Shown here: one piece after another, positions 1 to 8,838 of the stretch
Layout: every line of letters starts with the position of its first letter
Position numbering within the stretch: position 1 is the first letter of the stretch
Origin: Micromonospora peucetia
Lineage (GTDB): Bacteria > Actinomycetota > Actinomycetes > Mycobacteriales > Micromonosporaceae
NCBI RefSeq assembly: GCF_900091625.1
Contig: NZ_FMIC01000002.1
Span: 248,001 to 312,000, forward strand
Reading direction: 5' to 3'
Length of the DNA stretch: 64,000 nucleotides
Translations under genes and position numbers: made by a program
Notes under the pieces: generated by a model
What the model saw: only the letters and a program-made list of their open reading frames with translations
Database searches by the model: none
What the model was told of the DNA's origin: nothing

Positions 1-2
1 GG

Positions 3-197
3 ACCCTCGCCGACGGGCTGGCGCTGCTGGAGCGCGACGGGGTGACCGGCAAGGCCGTGACGCCCTACCTGCTCGCACACTTCCACTCGGCGACCGATGG
101 GGCGAGCCTGGCGGTGAACGTCCGGATCATCCTGCGCAACGCCGACCTCGCCGCCCGGATCGCCGTCGCCGCGGCCGCCCGCCGCGCCGGGGCATGA
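3..197 (+). CDS. psuG: Pseudouridine-5'-phosphate glycosidase (PsuG-like), C-terminal end only
   Basis: The 64 codons visible end in a segment with the motif GVTGKAVTPYLL followed by an Ala-rich helix ending in LAARIA, which resembles the C-terminus of the PsuG / indigoidine synthase A family. That enzyme cleaves or forms pseudouridine 5'-phosphate from ribose 5-phosphate and uracil. The gene is cut by the window edge, so neither its start nor its catalytic residues can be seen. Its TGA overlaps the ATG of the next gene (ATGA). The next gene is a PfkB-type kinase, which fits the common psuG-psuK pairing for pseudouridine breakdown. The family call rests on a short stretch plus the neighbour. 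Confidence 0.72.
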   Translation, partial: TLADGLALLERDGVTGKAVTPYLLAHFHSATDGASLAVNVRIILRNADLAARIAVAAAARRAGA

Positions 198-1090
198 GCG
201 CAGGCCGCGTCCTCGTCGTCGGTGACCTGATCACCGACGTGGTGGCGGTGCTGGCCGGGCCGATGGCCACCGGGTCGGACACCCCGGCGGCGATCCGGTT
301 CAGCGGCGGCGGGCAGGCCGCCAACACCGCCGCCTGGCTCGCCGCCCAGGGCGTACCGGTCACGCTGGTCGGCGCCGTCGGCGACGACGCCGCCGGGCGG
401 GACCGGGTGGCCGAGCTGGAGCGCGCCGGGGTCGGCTGCGCGACGACCGTGTACCCCGACCGCCCCACCGGCACGGTCATCGTGCTGGCCACGGCCGGGG
501 AGCGGACGATGATCACCGAACGGGGGGCCAACCTGCTGCTGGCCCCGCAGGACGTCGACGCGGCGCTGGCCGCGACGCCGGACGCGCGGCACCTGCACCT
601 GTCCGGGTACACCCTGCTGGATGCCGAGTCCCGACCGGCGGGGCTGCGGGCGCTGGCCGCCGCCCGCGAGCGCGGGCTCACCACCAGCGTCGACGCAGCC
701 TCTGCGGCCCCGCTGCGGCGGGTCGGCGCGGCGGCCTTCCTGTCCTGGGTACGCGGCGTCGACCTGCTCCTGGTCAACGCCGACGAGGCGACCGTGCTGG
801 CCGGCGGGCTGGACCCGGCGGCGCAGGGGCGGGCGTTGTCGGCCTCCGCCCGGCGAAGCGTCGTCAAGCAGGGCGCGGCCGGGGCGGTCTGGGTGGACCG
901 GGACACCTCGGCCACCGTGGCGCCGGCCCGCCGGGTGGCGGTGGTCGACGTCACCGGGGCCGGAGACGCGTTCGCGGCCGCGCTGCTGGCCGCCTGGCTC
1001 GACGGCGCGGAGCCGACGGTGGCGCTGCGCCGGGCCGGCGACCTAGGCGCCCTCGCGGTCTCCCAGATAGGCGCCCGCCCCACCCCCTGA
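194..1090 (+). CDS. PfkB-family carbohydrate kinase, probable pseudouridine kinase
   Basis: A 298-residue ribokinase/PfkB-fold kinase. The N-terminal substrate loop carries SGGGQAANTA (about residues 37-46). The C-terminal signature DVTGAGDAF (252-260) contains the anion-hole Gly-Ala-Gly and the catalytic Asp258. It should phosphorylate a sugar or nucleoside hydroxyl using ATP. The 4-bp ATGA overlap with the PsuG-like gene indicates translational coupling and points to pseudouridine as substrate, making it a PsuK. The sequence alone does not exclude ribokinase or adenosine kinase activity. A convergent gene and a 69-bp hairpin lie downstream. Confidence 0.85.
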   Translation: MSAGRVLVVGDLITDVVAVLAGPMATGSDTPAAIRFSGGGQAANTAAWLAAQGVPVTLVGAVGDDAAGRDRVAELERAGVGCATTVYPDRPTGTVIVLATAGERTMITERGANLLLAPQDVDAALAATPDARHLHLSGYTLLDAESRPAGLRALAAARERGLTTSVDAASAAPLRRVGAAAFLSWVRGVDLLLVNADEATVLAGGLDPAAQGRALSASARRSVVKQGAAGAVWVDRDTSATVAPARRVAVVDVTGAGDAFAAALLAAWLDGAEPTVALRRAGDLGALAVSQIGARPTP

Positions 1091-1141
1091 TCCCCCACTC
1101 TCACCCCCACCCCCGCCCCCGTTCCCGTTCCCGTTCCCCGG

Positions 1142-1210
1142 CGATCTTGCAGTTGATGCCCCACTCTTGTCCCTTTGACGGCTTTCGTCCGGGCGAAAAC
1201 TGCAAGATCG
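1142..1210 (+). repeat. 69-bp dispersed hairpin element, copy 1
   Basis: The left arm CGATCTTGCAGTT (1142-1154) is a perfect inverted repeat of the right arm AACTGCAAGATCG (1198-1210). An inner GCCC/GGGC pairing also occurs. It is one of four related elements in this window, all 69 bp end to end and in the same orientation. This copy has AGTT/AACT where the others have ACTT/AAGT, so stem position 11 and its partner changed together. It lies 51 bp beyond the kinase stop, between convergent genes. C-rich sequence precedes it and G-rich sequence follows. Confidence 0.85.
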
Positions 1211-1311
1211 CGGGACGCGGGAGCGAGGAGTGCGGGACGCGGAGCGCGCGGGACGCGGAGCGGGAGCGTAGGCGACGGGTGGGGTGGGGTGGAGTGGGGA
1301 GACGGGCGGGA

Positions 1312-1668
1312 TCAGGGTTCGGCGTCGATGATTTTGTGGGGGCGTTCCTCGGCCGTGAGGCTCATCGGCGGGGTCTCGTCCCGGTGGCGCGGCCGGAAAC
1401 GGTTGGCCAGCCGGTGCTGCTCCTTGGGCGGCCGGTCGTTTGCCAGCAGGACCGCCAGCCACGGGATGATCACCGTGCCCAGGGCCACCATCGGCAGCCA
1501 GAGCCAGAGCAGCGGGGCCTGCACGCCGACCAGGACGGCACCGACGATCACGCAGGCCACCCGGATGCCCATCATCAGCACATAGCGCTTCTGGCGACTG
1601 GTGAGCTGGTCGTCCTGACTGCGCGAGGCGTCGGTGATCAGAATCGGCTGGTACGCCTGACGCTTCAC
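1312..1668 (-). CDS. DUF3099 small membrane protein
   Basis: About 118 residues with a charged N-terminus (ITDASRSQDDQLTSRQKRY). Two hydrophobic segments follow, around VLMMGIRVACVIVGAVLV and LWLPMVALGTVIIPWLAVLL, and then a polar tail. This matches the actinobacterial DUF3099 layout; the function is unknown. The chosen GTG (1668-1666) sits 6 nt after a strong GAGGAGG. An adjacent GTG at 1671 and a TTG at 1683 are alternatives. It is convergent with the kinase gene, with a hairpin element between them. Confidence 0.8.
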   Translation of the reverse strand: MKRQAYQPILITDASRSQDDQLTSRQKRYVLMMGIRVACVIVGAVLVGVQAPLLWLWLPMVALGTVIIPWLAVLLANDRPPKEQHRLANRFRPRHRDETPPMSLTAEERPHKIIDAEP

Positions 1669-1762
1669 CACGGACCTCCTCAAGGGGGTTACGCCTCATC
1701 CTGTCACCTGCCGCGCGTGATCAGCGAAATTCGCTCCACCCGGCCTCGTGTTACCTGCGTGG

Positions 1763-1768
1763 TACGCT
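1763..1768 (+). promoter_or_regulatory. -10 box of a leaderless promoter
   Basis: TACGCT fits the actinobacterial -10 pattern TAnnnT. It ends 6 nt before the GTG at 1775, and no Shine-Dalgarno motif precedes that GTG, so transcription and translation probably begin at the same base. No clear -35 is visible. Confidence 0.5.
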
Positions 1769-1774
1769 CGCGCC

Positions 1775-2062
1775 GTGGGCAGCAGGTTCAGCTTCACCGA
1801 CGAGGCGTTGGCCAACCTGAGGGTCTACGACGTCACGCCCGGGGAAGTCTGGGAGGCGCTGCACAGCACCCGCCGGGTAATCCGGCACCTCGGCGACGAC
1901 GTGATGGTCGTCTACGCCGCCGCCCGCCGGGGGCGCCGACTGGCCGTGCTGCTCGCCGAGGCCGACGGCACCGACAACGACTGGGACATTCTCTCCGCCC
2001 GTGAGCTGAGCGACGTCGAGGCGAAGCGCTACGACGACGCCGTGCGGAGACCTCGCCGATGA
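1775..2062 (+). CDS. BrnT-like toxin candidate of a type II toxin-antitoxin pair
   Basis: A 95-residue protein. The N-terminal part (FSFTDEALANLRVYDVTPGEVWEAL) and the C-terminal strand-plus-helix DWDILSARELSDVEAKRYDD resemble BrnT toxins, which are RelE/ParE-fold ribonucleases with an ISAR...RYE C-terminal signature. The next gene, 13 bp downstream, encodes a ribbon-helix-helix protein, giving the toxin-first order of brnTA. The GTG start at 1775 is chosen because it directly follows a -10-like box; an upstream TTG at 1748 would include the promoter. Toxicity is inferred from fold and context; similarity to characterised BrnT is modest. Confidence 0.6.
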   Translation: MGSRFSFTDEALANLRVYDVTPGEVWEALHSTRRVIRHLGDDVMVVYAAARRGRRLAVLLAEADGTDNDWDILSARELSDVEAKRYDDAVRRPRR

Positions 2063-2075
2063 GGAGGCGGTGACG

Positions 2076-2387
2076 ATGAACCGAAACGACGCGACCAAGC
2101 AGTTCCACAGCGGCGGCGACCGGCTCGCGGAGCTGATCGACGGGAGCCAACCGGTGGAGCTGCCCACCCCCGACACCGACACCCCCATGGTCAGCCGCTC
2201 GGTGCGCCTGCCGCTGGAGACGTACGAGCAGGTCCGCGCCGCCGCCGACGCGCGCGGCATCGGGGTCACCACGCTCATGCGGCAGTGGATCGAGGCCGGC
2301 CTGGCCGACCTGGACGACTCGGCCACGGTCTCCCTCGCCGACGTACGGCGCGCACTGGCCGCGCTCTCCCGGCCGACCGCCGCCTGA
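2076..2387 (+). CDS. Ribbon-helix-helix (CopG/BrnA-like) antitoxin candidate
   Basis: A 103-residue protein. Residues about 40-85 hold SRSVRLPLETYEQVRAAA followed by GVTTLMRQWIEAGL, a strand-helix-helix as in CopG/Arc DNA-binding domains. The N-terminal 35 residues are polar and could wrap around the partner toxin. ATG at 2076 is 8 nt after GGAGG; a GTG at 2070 is too close to it. It is cotranscribed with the BrnT-like gene and probably represses the leaderless promoter upstream, as RHH antitoxins usually do. Confidence 0.7.
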   Translation: MNRNDATKQFHSGGDRLAELIDGSQPVELPTPDTDTPMVSRSVRLPLETYEQVRAAADARGIGVTTLMRQWIEAGLADLDDSATVSLADVRRALAALSRPTAA

Positions 2388-2517
2388 CCCGCGCCCGCTC
2401 ACGGGCCGGTAGAGGTCCCTCCCGGCATCACCTGCGCCCGAGCAGTGAGGTGCGATCTCCGGCCGCAACAAGCGCCCGCCGCGTCCGTCTGTCACCGGTC
2501 GCCTGCGTGGCTACGAC

Positions 2518-2537
2518 GACCGCACGACGGTGCGGTC
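2518..2537. terminator. Short hairpin between convergent genes
   Basis: GACCGCAC (2518-2525) pairs perfectly with GTGCGGTC (2530-2537) around a 4-nt loop. It lies 4 bp from the stop of the minus-strand HhH-GPD gene and after the antitoxin gene. There is no T-tract, which is usual for terminators in such GC-rich genomes. Confidence 0.45.
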
Positions 2538-2540
2538 ACG

Positions 2541-3122
2541 TCAGGCTCCGGCAGTCTTCGCCTTCGCCGCCGCCTTCATCTGCTGCTTGTACTCGCGCAC
2601 CTGGCGCAGCGAGTCCGCGTCGGTGACGTCGGCCACCGACCGGTGGGCGTCCGGGTCGCCGTACCCGCCGGCCGCCTCCCGCCAGCCCTCCGGCGTGACC
2701 CCGAACCGCTTGCCGAGCAGCGCGAGGAAGATCTGCGACTTCTGCTTGCCGAAGCCGGGCAGGTCACCGATGCGGCGCAGCAACTCCCGGCCGTCGGCGG
2801 CGTCGGACCAGAGCCGGGTGGCCTCGCCGTCGTACCGGTCGACGAGGACCCGGCACACCTCCTGTACCCGGGCCGCCATCGCCTTCGGGAACCGGTGCAA
2901 CGCCGGCGGCTGGGCGAAGAGGGCGAGAAGTGTCTCCGGGTCGTGGTCTGCCAACTCCCGGGCGTCCAGGTCGCGCCCGAGGCGCTGCGCCAGCACGTAC
3001 GGCGAGGAGAACGCCTTCTCCATCGGCACCTGCTGGTCGAGCACCATCCCCAGCAGCAGGGCCAGCGGGCTGCGCTCCAGCAGCCGGTTGGCCTCGGGAT
3101 CGATGGGCAGTGCGAGCGTCAT
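2541..3122 (-). CDS. HhH-GPD superfamily protein (TIGR03252-type), probable base-excision repair
   Basis: A 193-residue protein of the uncharacterised actinobacterial HhH-GPD family. Residues 20-40 (LALLLGMVLDQQVPMEKAF) form the helix seen at the start of HhH-GPD glycosylase domains. The hairpin-helix-hairpin is near 113-127 (LLRRIGDLPGFGKQKSQ). Lys126 sits where bifunctional family members have their lyase lysine, but a typical catalytic Asp downstream is not obvious, so activity is uncertain. ATG at 3122 is chosen because longer forms would run into the divergent methyltransferase gene. The C-terminus is Lys/Ala-rich. Confidence 0.75.
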   Translation of the reverse strand: MTLALPIDPEANRLLERSPLALLLGMVLDQQVPMEKAFSSPYVLAQRLGRDLDARELADHDPETLLALFAQPPALHRFPKAMAARVQEVCRVLVDRYDGEATRLWSDAADGRELLRRIGDLPGFGKQKSQIFLALLGKRFGVTPEGWREAAGGYGDPDAHRSVADVTDADSLRQVREYKQQMKAAAKAKTAGA

Positions 3123-3267
3123 GGCGACAATGCTGTCACCACCCGGCCCCACCGGTGCCCGGACACGCGCGTCACGTACCGCACATCGGTCCGGGCGGGC
3201 GACGACCGCGCCCGGGGATCGCCCGGGTCGCCGCATGCGGGCGTCGGGCACCAGGCAGGATGGCGAT

Positions 3268-4755
3268 GTGGACGGACACGACATGTTGCTCTCCCCCGCC
3301 GGGGTCGAGGCGCTGCGGACCGCGCTGACCCGGGCCGGGTTCACCTCGAACGGCATCGCCAACCGGCTCGGCCCGCAGGCCACCGGTGGGGTGGCCCGCA
3401 ACGACTTCCGGGCCGCGCTGCGCGCCACCGAGGACCGCGACCCGCTCGGCACCCTGATCCGGGTGTTCGTCTGCGAGCAGACCGAACCGGAGGCCGCCGT
3501 GGCCGCCGCGCTGGCGCCGCTGGCGCTGGACGAGGCGCTCGCCGGGGGCCTGGTCGAGCGGAACGGCGACGGGCTGCGGATGGGCGTGGACCTGGAGCCG
3601 TACGGGGACGACTGGTGGGTGCTCGCCGACGTGCCCGGCAGCGCCCGTCCGGGCCGCCCGCTGCACGCCGAGCACGTCCTCGGCATCGGCGGTGCGACGC
3701 AGACGCTGATCGGCGCGACCGTCCGCCGGCCTGTCGAGGCCGCGCTGGACCTGGGCACCGGCTCCGGCGTGCAGGCCCTGCACCTGGCCACCCACGCGCG
3801 GCGGGTCATCGCCACCGATGTCTCGGCGCGGGCGCTGCGCTTCGCCGCCACCACCGCCGCGCTCAACGGCCAGGACTGGGAACTGCTCCGTGGCGACCTG
3901 GTCGCCCCCGTCGCCGGGCGGCGGTTCGACCTGGTGGTGAGCAACCCGCCGTTCGTGGTCGGCCCGGGTACCACCACGCACGTCTACCGCGACTCGGGGC
4001 GGGTCGGCGACGCGATCGGCGCGGAACTCGCCGCCGCCGCGCCCGGCCTGCTCACCGAGGGCGGCACCATGCAGTACCTGGCCAACTGGGTGCACGTCGC
4101 CGGGGAGGACTGGGCCGAGCGGGTGGCCGGCTGGTTCGCCGGCACCGGGCTGGACGCCTGGGTCATCCAGCGTGAGGTGGCCGACCCGATGGCGTACGTC
4201 AACCTGTGGCTCACCGACGTCGGCGAGACGGCCGACCCGCGGCGGATGGCGGACTGGCTGGACTGGTTCGACGCGTACAAGGTGGAGGCGGTCGGCTTCG
4301 GCATCGTCTCGCTGCGCCGCTCCGGCCACGACGACCCGGCCGTCCGGGTGGAGGAGCTGCGCCAGCGGGTGGAGACGCCGCTCGGCGACCGGGTCGACGC
4401 GTGGTTCGACCGTCAGGACTGGCTCCGCGCCCGCGACACCGACGGGCTGCTCGCCGCCCACTACCGGGCCGCCGACGGCCTCCAGCTGCGGCAGGAGGCC
4501 ACCATGGGGGGCGACGAGGGCTGGGTGGTGGATCGGCAGGTGCTGGCCATGCCGAACGGCCTGCGCTGGACCGAGGAGATCGACCCGCTCGTCCTGGCCC
4601 TGGTCGGCGGGGCCGACGGGCGGCTGGCGTTGCGAGACCAGCTCGCCCTGCTCGCCGCCGCGCACGACGTCGCACCCGGGGAGCTGGCCGAGGCGGCCGG
4701 ACCGATCGTCGCGCACCTCATCGAGCGCGGCTTCATCGAGCCGGTCGCCGACTGA
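3268..4755 (+). CDS. Class I SAM-dependent methyltransferase (RsmC/PrmC-like, NPPF type)
   Basis: A 495-residue protein with three parts. The N-terminal ~150 residues look like a winged-helix-type domain. The Rossmann methyltransferase core has motif [13 protein letters not shown] (about 160-171), an acidic motif II (ATDVSARAL) and motif IV SNPPF (225-229). A C-terminal ~170-residue domain is of unknown role. NPP(F/Y) methyltransferases modify exocyclic amines of nucleic acids or glutamine side chains of proteins. The family matches actinobacterial proteins annotated as DUF7059 plus methyltransferase. The GTG start follows AGGA by 7 nt; ATG at 3283 is an alternative. It overlaps dtd by 1 nt (TGATG), so translation is coupled. 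Confidence 0.82.
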   Translation: MDGHDMLLSPAGVEALRTALTRAGFTSNGIANRLGPQATGGVARNDFRAALRATEDRDPLGTLIRVFVCEQTEPEAAVAAALAPLALDEALAGGLVERNGDGLRMGVDLEPYGDDWWVLADVPGSARPGRPLHAEHVLGIGGATQTLIGATVRRPVEAALDLGTGSGVQALHLATHARRVIATDVSARALRFAATTAALNGQDWELLRGDLVAPVAGRRFDLVVSNPPFVVGPGTTTHVYRDSGRVGDAIGAELAAAAPGLLTEGGTMQYLANWVHVAGEDWAERVAGWFAGTGLDAWVIQREVADPMAYVNLWLTDVGETADPRRMADWLDWFDAYKVEAVGFGIVSLRRSGHDDPAVRVEELRQRVETPLGDRVDAWFDRQDWLRARDTDGLLAAHYRAADGLQLRQEATMGGDEGWVVDRQVLAMPNGLRWTEEIDPLVLALVGGADGRLALRDQLALLAAAHDVAPGELAEAAGPIVAHLIERGFIEPVAD

Positions 4756-5177
4756 TGCGGGCCGTGGTGCAGACCGTCGGCCGGGCCGGCGTGACAGTCG
4801 ACGGCGAGGTGGTCGGCGCGATCGACGACGGGCTGCTGGTGCTGCTCGGGGTGACCCACAGCGACACCGTCGAGACCGCCCGCACGATGGCCCGCAAGGT
4901 GCACGAGCTGCGGATCCTCGACGAGGAGCGGTCCGCTGCGGACACCGGCGCGCCGATCCTGGTGGTCAGCCAGTTCACCCTCTACGGCGACGCCCGCAAG
5001 GGCCGCCGTCCGAGCTGGACGGCAGCCGCTCCGGCGGAGATCGCGGAACCCCTGGTGACGGCGGTGGTGGAGGCGCTGCGCGCCCGGGGCGCGAAGGTGG
5101 AGACCGGCCGCTTCCGCGCCCACATGCTGGTCGAGAGCGTCAACGTCGGCCCCCGCACGGTGCTGCTCGACCTCTGA
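4755..5177 (+). CDS. dtd: D-aminoacyl-tRNA deacylase
   Basis: A 140-residue DTD. It hydrolyses D-amino acids (and Gly mischarged on tRNA-Ala) from tRNA and so protects translation. The family marks are present: SQFTLYGD in the middle and the Gly-cis-Pro-type motif NVGPRT near the C-terminus, preceded by [11 protein letters not shown]. Length is slightly below the usual 145-150. The ATG overlaps the methyltransferase stop. A strong hairpin follows the gene. Confidence 0.95.
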   Translation: MRAVVQTVGRAGVTVDGEVVGAIDDGLLVLLGVTHSDTVETARTMARKVHELRILDEERSAADTGAPILVVSQFTLYGDARKGRRPSWTAAAPAEIAEPLVTAVVEALRARGAKVETGRFRAHMLVESVNVGPRTVLLDL

Positions 5178-5214
5178 CGCGCCGTCCCTCCCCGTCCTCT
5201 TTCTGTCGATCACG

Positions 5215-5254
5215 GGTCGACGGCGGCGCTGGAGAGCACGCGTCGCCGTCGACC
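5215..5254. terminator. Bidirectional hairpin terminator between dtd and spo0M
   Basis: GGTCGACGGCG (5215-5225) is exactly complementary to CGCCGTCGACC (5244-5254). Flanking CACG and CGTG extend the stem with a bulge. It lies between the ends of two convergent genes, 38 bp after dtd and 36 bp before the other stop. Confidence 0.6.
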
Positions 5255-5290
5255 TCGTGCCCGACGGCGGAGAGGCTGGGAGAAGGGGAG

Positions 5291-6079
5291 TCAGCCGAAG
5301 AGGCCGCGGCGCTGGAGCGACTGGCGGATCCAGCCGTCGAGCTGGGCGGTGAAGTCGGTGCGCTCGGCGGTGGCGTGGTCGACGGAGAAGCGGCCGAAGG
5401 CGTCCCGGCCCTCGGTGAACAGGCCGCCGCGCTTGTCGAGCTCCAGCACCACCTGGATCTGCTGGGCGTCGGTGACGAACGTGACCTCCAACTGGTTGAT
5501 CGCCCGGGCGTACTGCGGCGCCGGGTAGAACTCCATCTCCTGGTAGAAGGGCAGGCTCTGCCGTACGCCGTAGATGTGGCCCCGCTCCACGTCGGCCCGG
5601 GCGAACCGGAAGCCCAGCCGCAGCAACGCCTCCAGGATCTTCTGCTGGGACGGCAGCGGGTGCACCGCCACCGCGTCCAGGTCGCCCTTGTCGACCGCGC
5701 GGGCCACCTCCAGCTCCGTACGCAGCCCCATCGTCATCCCGGGCAGGTGCTGCCCGTACAGCTCGGTGAGCGGCGTCTCCCACGGCACGGCGAAACGGAA
5801 CGGGATGTCGTGACGCTGCCCGGGGTCGAGCCGGAACGCGCCCGTCGCGGCCTGCCGGTGGAACTCCTGCGTGGTCTCGTAGTCGTTGTCGCCGCTCTCC
5901 ACCTCGACCCGGGTGACCAGCCCCAGGGCGACGTACGACACGTCGACGGGGTGGTCGCCGCCGGCCACGTGGATGACGCCCTCCAGTTGGCCGCCGGGGC
6001 GGCAGTTCGGATTCGCCAGCACGGTTTCCACCGACGGGCCACCCACACCCATCGCCTGCATGAGCCGCTTGAAGACCAC
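5291..6079 (-). CDS. Spo0M-like sporulation-control protein (arrestin fold)
   Basis: A 262-residue protein with the Spo0M pattern: N-terminal VFKRLMQAMGVGGPSVETVL, then an arrestin-like beta sandwich (GGQLEGVIHVAGGDHPVDVSYV, FRLDPGQRHDIPFRFAVPWETPLT). In Bacillus, Spo0M affects sporulation and cell-division timing; the role in actinomycetes is not established. The GTG at 6079 is preferred because GGAGG lies 5 nt upstream. The longer GTG at 6091 would place that motif inside the gene. It is divergent from the sigma factor gene. Confidence 0.85.
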   Translation of the reverse strand: MVFKRLMQAMGVGGPSVETVLANPNCRPGGQLEGVIHVAGGDHPVDVSYVALGLVTRVEVESGDNDYETTQEFHRQAATGAFRLDPGQRHDIPFRFAVPWETPLTELYGQHLPGMTMGLRTELEVARAVDKGDLDAVAVHPLPSQQKILEALLRLGFRFARADVERGHIYGVRQSLPFYQEMEFYPAPQYARAINQLEVTFVTDAQQIQVVLELDKRGGLFTEGRDAFGRFSVDHATAERTDFTAQLDGWIRQSLQRRGLFG

Positions 6080-6340
6080 AACACCCTCCACAACCTGTTC
6101 CGGCGCGCCGACATCGCCGGCGGGAGCCGGCCATGCTGGCCGACCGCTGGCACCGTAACCACCTCCGGCAAGAAGCGCTCGGCGACGAGCCGCCCACGCT
6201 GAGCAGGTAGTCGACCGAATTCGTGTCGGGTCCCCGATCGCCTCACTCCCGTTTCACGCCCCGCCCGCCAAGCTGTGTGTCACACCGGCACCACTGGGCC
6301 GGATCCAACGGCACAGACGTGGACACGGGGAGAAACTGAG

Positions 6341-7357
<1,017 letters not shown>

Positions 7358-7371
7358 GGTTTTCTGGACCA

Positions 7372-7404
7372 CGCGAGGCCCCGGCGGTTCGCCGGGGCCT
7401 CGCG
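7372..7404 (+). terminator. Intrinsic-type terminator of the sigma factor gene
   Basis: A perfect 15-bp stem (7372-7386 with 7390-7404) around a GTT loop begins 14 bp after the sigma factor stop. A short T-containing run follows. Confidence 0.8.
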
Positions 7405-7456
7405 TTCGTTCCGACACGCCGGGCGGTGCTTGCCCCGGCAGCCTTGGCTGGATATA

Positions 7457-7484
7457 AACCAAGCGGTTATTAAACCGGGAGGTT
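7457..7484 (+). promoter_or_regulatory. Tandem AACC-N4-GGTT operator for the ArsR regulator
   Basis: Two inverted repeats AACC-N4-GGTT lie at 7457-7468 and 7473-7484, 16 bp apart and so on similar DNA faces. They sit between the sigma factor terminator and the ArsR start. The second overlaps the ribosome binding site GGGAGG (7477-7482). The local sequence is the most AT-rich in the region, as expected for a promoter. Autorepression by the ArsR protein is inferred. Confidence 0.6.
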
Positions 7485-7489
7485 ATCGA

Positions 7490-7891
7490 ATGGCGGACGG
7501 CGATCTGCTGGGTGCGACCTTCGCGGCGCTGGCCGACCCGACGCGGCGGGCCATCCTCGCCCGGCTGGCGGCCGGCGAGGCCACGGTGACCGAACTGGCG
7601 GCGCCCTTCGCGATGAGCCAACCGGCCATCTCCAAGCACCTGAAGGTGCTGGAACGCGCCGGCCTGGTCAGCCGGGGCCGCTCCGGCCAGCGCCGGCCCT
7701 GCCGCCTGGAAGCCGACCCCTTGCGGGCGGCCACCGCCTGGCTGGCCGGTTATCGGGACTACTGGGCGGAGAGCTACCAGCGTCTCGACGCCCTTCTCGA
7801 CGAACTCCAGGCCGCCGACCGGGAGGGCGTCGGCCCCGACGGCACCGCCCGGGATGCCGGGCGGGACGAGACTTCGGATGCCGGACGGTGA
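7490..7891 (+). CDS. ArsR-family winged-helix transcriptional regulator
   Basis: A 133-residue regulator starting at the ATG 7 nt after GGGAGG. The winged helix spans about residues 5-85, with ALADPTRRAILARLAAGE, the recognition region MSQPAISKHLKVLERAGLV and a basic wing (SRGRSGQRR). The C-terminus contains WLAGYRDYWAESYQRLDALL, typical of ArsR proteins paired with SRPBCC/AHSA1 genes rather than with metal resistance. No metal-binding Cys pair is present, so it probably does not sense metals. It heads a three-gene operon in which each start overlaps the previous stop. Confidence 0.88.
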   Translation: MADGDLLGATFAALADPTRRAILARLAAGEATVTELAAPFAMSQPAISKHLKVLERAGLVSRGRSGQRRPCRLEADPLRAATAWLAGYRDYWAESYQRLDALLDELQAADREGVGPDGTARDAGRDETSDAGR

Positions 7892-8394
7892 CCAGCAACG
7901 ACAACCCGCTGGTGGTCCACGCACCGGGCGACCGCGAGATCGTGCTGAGCCGGCTGTTCGACGCGCCCGCACCCCTGGTCTTCGCCGCCTTCACCCGCCC
8001 GGAGCTGCTCGTGCGCTGGTACGGCGCACACGGCTGGCGGCTGGTCGAGTGCGAGGTCGACCTGCGGGTCGACGGACGGTGGCGGTACGTCTCGGAGGGT
8101 CCGGGCGGGGAGCGGATGGGCCAGAGCGGGGTGTACCGGCAGATCGACGCACCCCGGCTGCTGGTCTGCACCGAGCTCTTCGACGACCAGTCCTATCCGG
8201 GCGAGACCCTGATCACCCACGAGTTCGCCGAGATCGTGGGGCGGACCACGGTGACCAGCACGCTGCGCTACGCCACCGCCCAGGGCCGCGACACCGTGCT
8301 GCGTTACCCGATGGCCCGAGGCGTCGGGGAGAGCTTCACCCGCCTCGCCGACCTGCTGGGCACACCATCGACGACAGGAGGAGAGAGACCATGA
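7888..8394 (+). CDS. SRPBCC (AHSA1/START-like) domain protein
   Basis: A 168-residue AHSA1-type SRPBCC protein. It shows the family's opening strand and helix (IVLSRLFDAPAPLVFAAFTRPELLVRWYG), the DLRVDGRWRYV segment and the C-terminal helix containing GVGESFTRLADLL. The fold forms a deep hydrophobic ligand pocket; the ligand is unknown. The GTG start overlaps the ArsR stop by 4 nt. The ArsR-SRPBCC-VOC order is recurrent in actinobacteria and suggests a ligand-responsive detoxification or stress operon. Confidence 0.85.
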   Translation: MTSNDNPLVVHAPGDREIVLSRLFDAPAPLVFAAFTRPELLVRWYGAHGWRLVECEVDLRVDGRWRYVSEGPGGERMGQSGVYRQIDAPRLLVCTELFDDQSYPGETLITHEFAEIVGRTTVTSTLRYATAQGRDTVLRYPMARGVGESFTRLADLLGTPSTTGGERP

Positions 8395-8798
8395 ACTGGA
8401 CCCTGGAAGTGGTGATCGTGCCGGTCTCCGACGTGGACCGGGCAAAGTCGTTCTACGCCGGCCAGCTCGGCTTCGTCGTCGACTTCGACATGGTGATCAG
8501 CGACGACGCGCGGATCGTGCAGCTGACGCCGCCCGGCTCCGGCTGCTCGATCGTGATCGGCAAGGGCGCGATACCCCACATGCCGCCGGGCTCGCTCAAG
8601 GGGCTCCAGCTGGTCGTGCCCGACCTGCGCCGGGCGCGGGCCGAGCTGGTCGAGCGAGGCGTCGAGGTCAGCGAGATCCAGGTGATCGGCGAGAATCCCC
8701 GCCCGGTGCCGGACCCGCTGGACAACGTCGGCTTCGTCCACTTCGCCGACCCCGACGGCAACGCCTGGTCCGTGCAGCAGATCTCCGACCGGGCCTGA
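8391..8798 (+). CDS. VOC-family (glyoxalase/bleomycin-resistance-like) protein
   Basis: A 135-residue vicinal-oxygen-chelate protein with paired beta-alpha-beta-beta-beta modules. It has VIVPVSDVDRAKSFYAGQLGF at the N-terminus and HFADPDGNAWSVQQI at the C-terminus, the latter containing the DPDGN turn and the late acidic/Gln position. It could be a glyoxalase-like lyase, a dioxygenase or a binding protein. The substrate is unknown. The ATG overlaps the SRPBCC stop (ATGA) and follows GGAGGAGAGA, so it is the last gene of the ArsR-led operon. Confidence 0.82.
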   Translation: MNWTLEVVIVPVSDVDRAKSFYAGQLGFVVDFDMVISDDARIVQLTPPGSGCSIVIGKGAIPHMPPGSLKGLQLVVPDLRRARAELVERGVEVSEIQVIGENPRPVPDPLDNVGFVHFADPDGNAWSVQQISDRA

Positions 8799-8838
8799 CC
8801 GCCCACCGCCCACATGATGTTCCGCCGCCGCCCACAGG

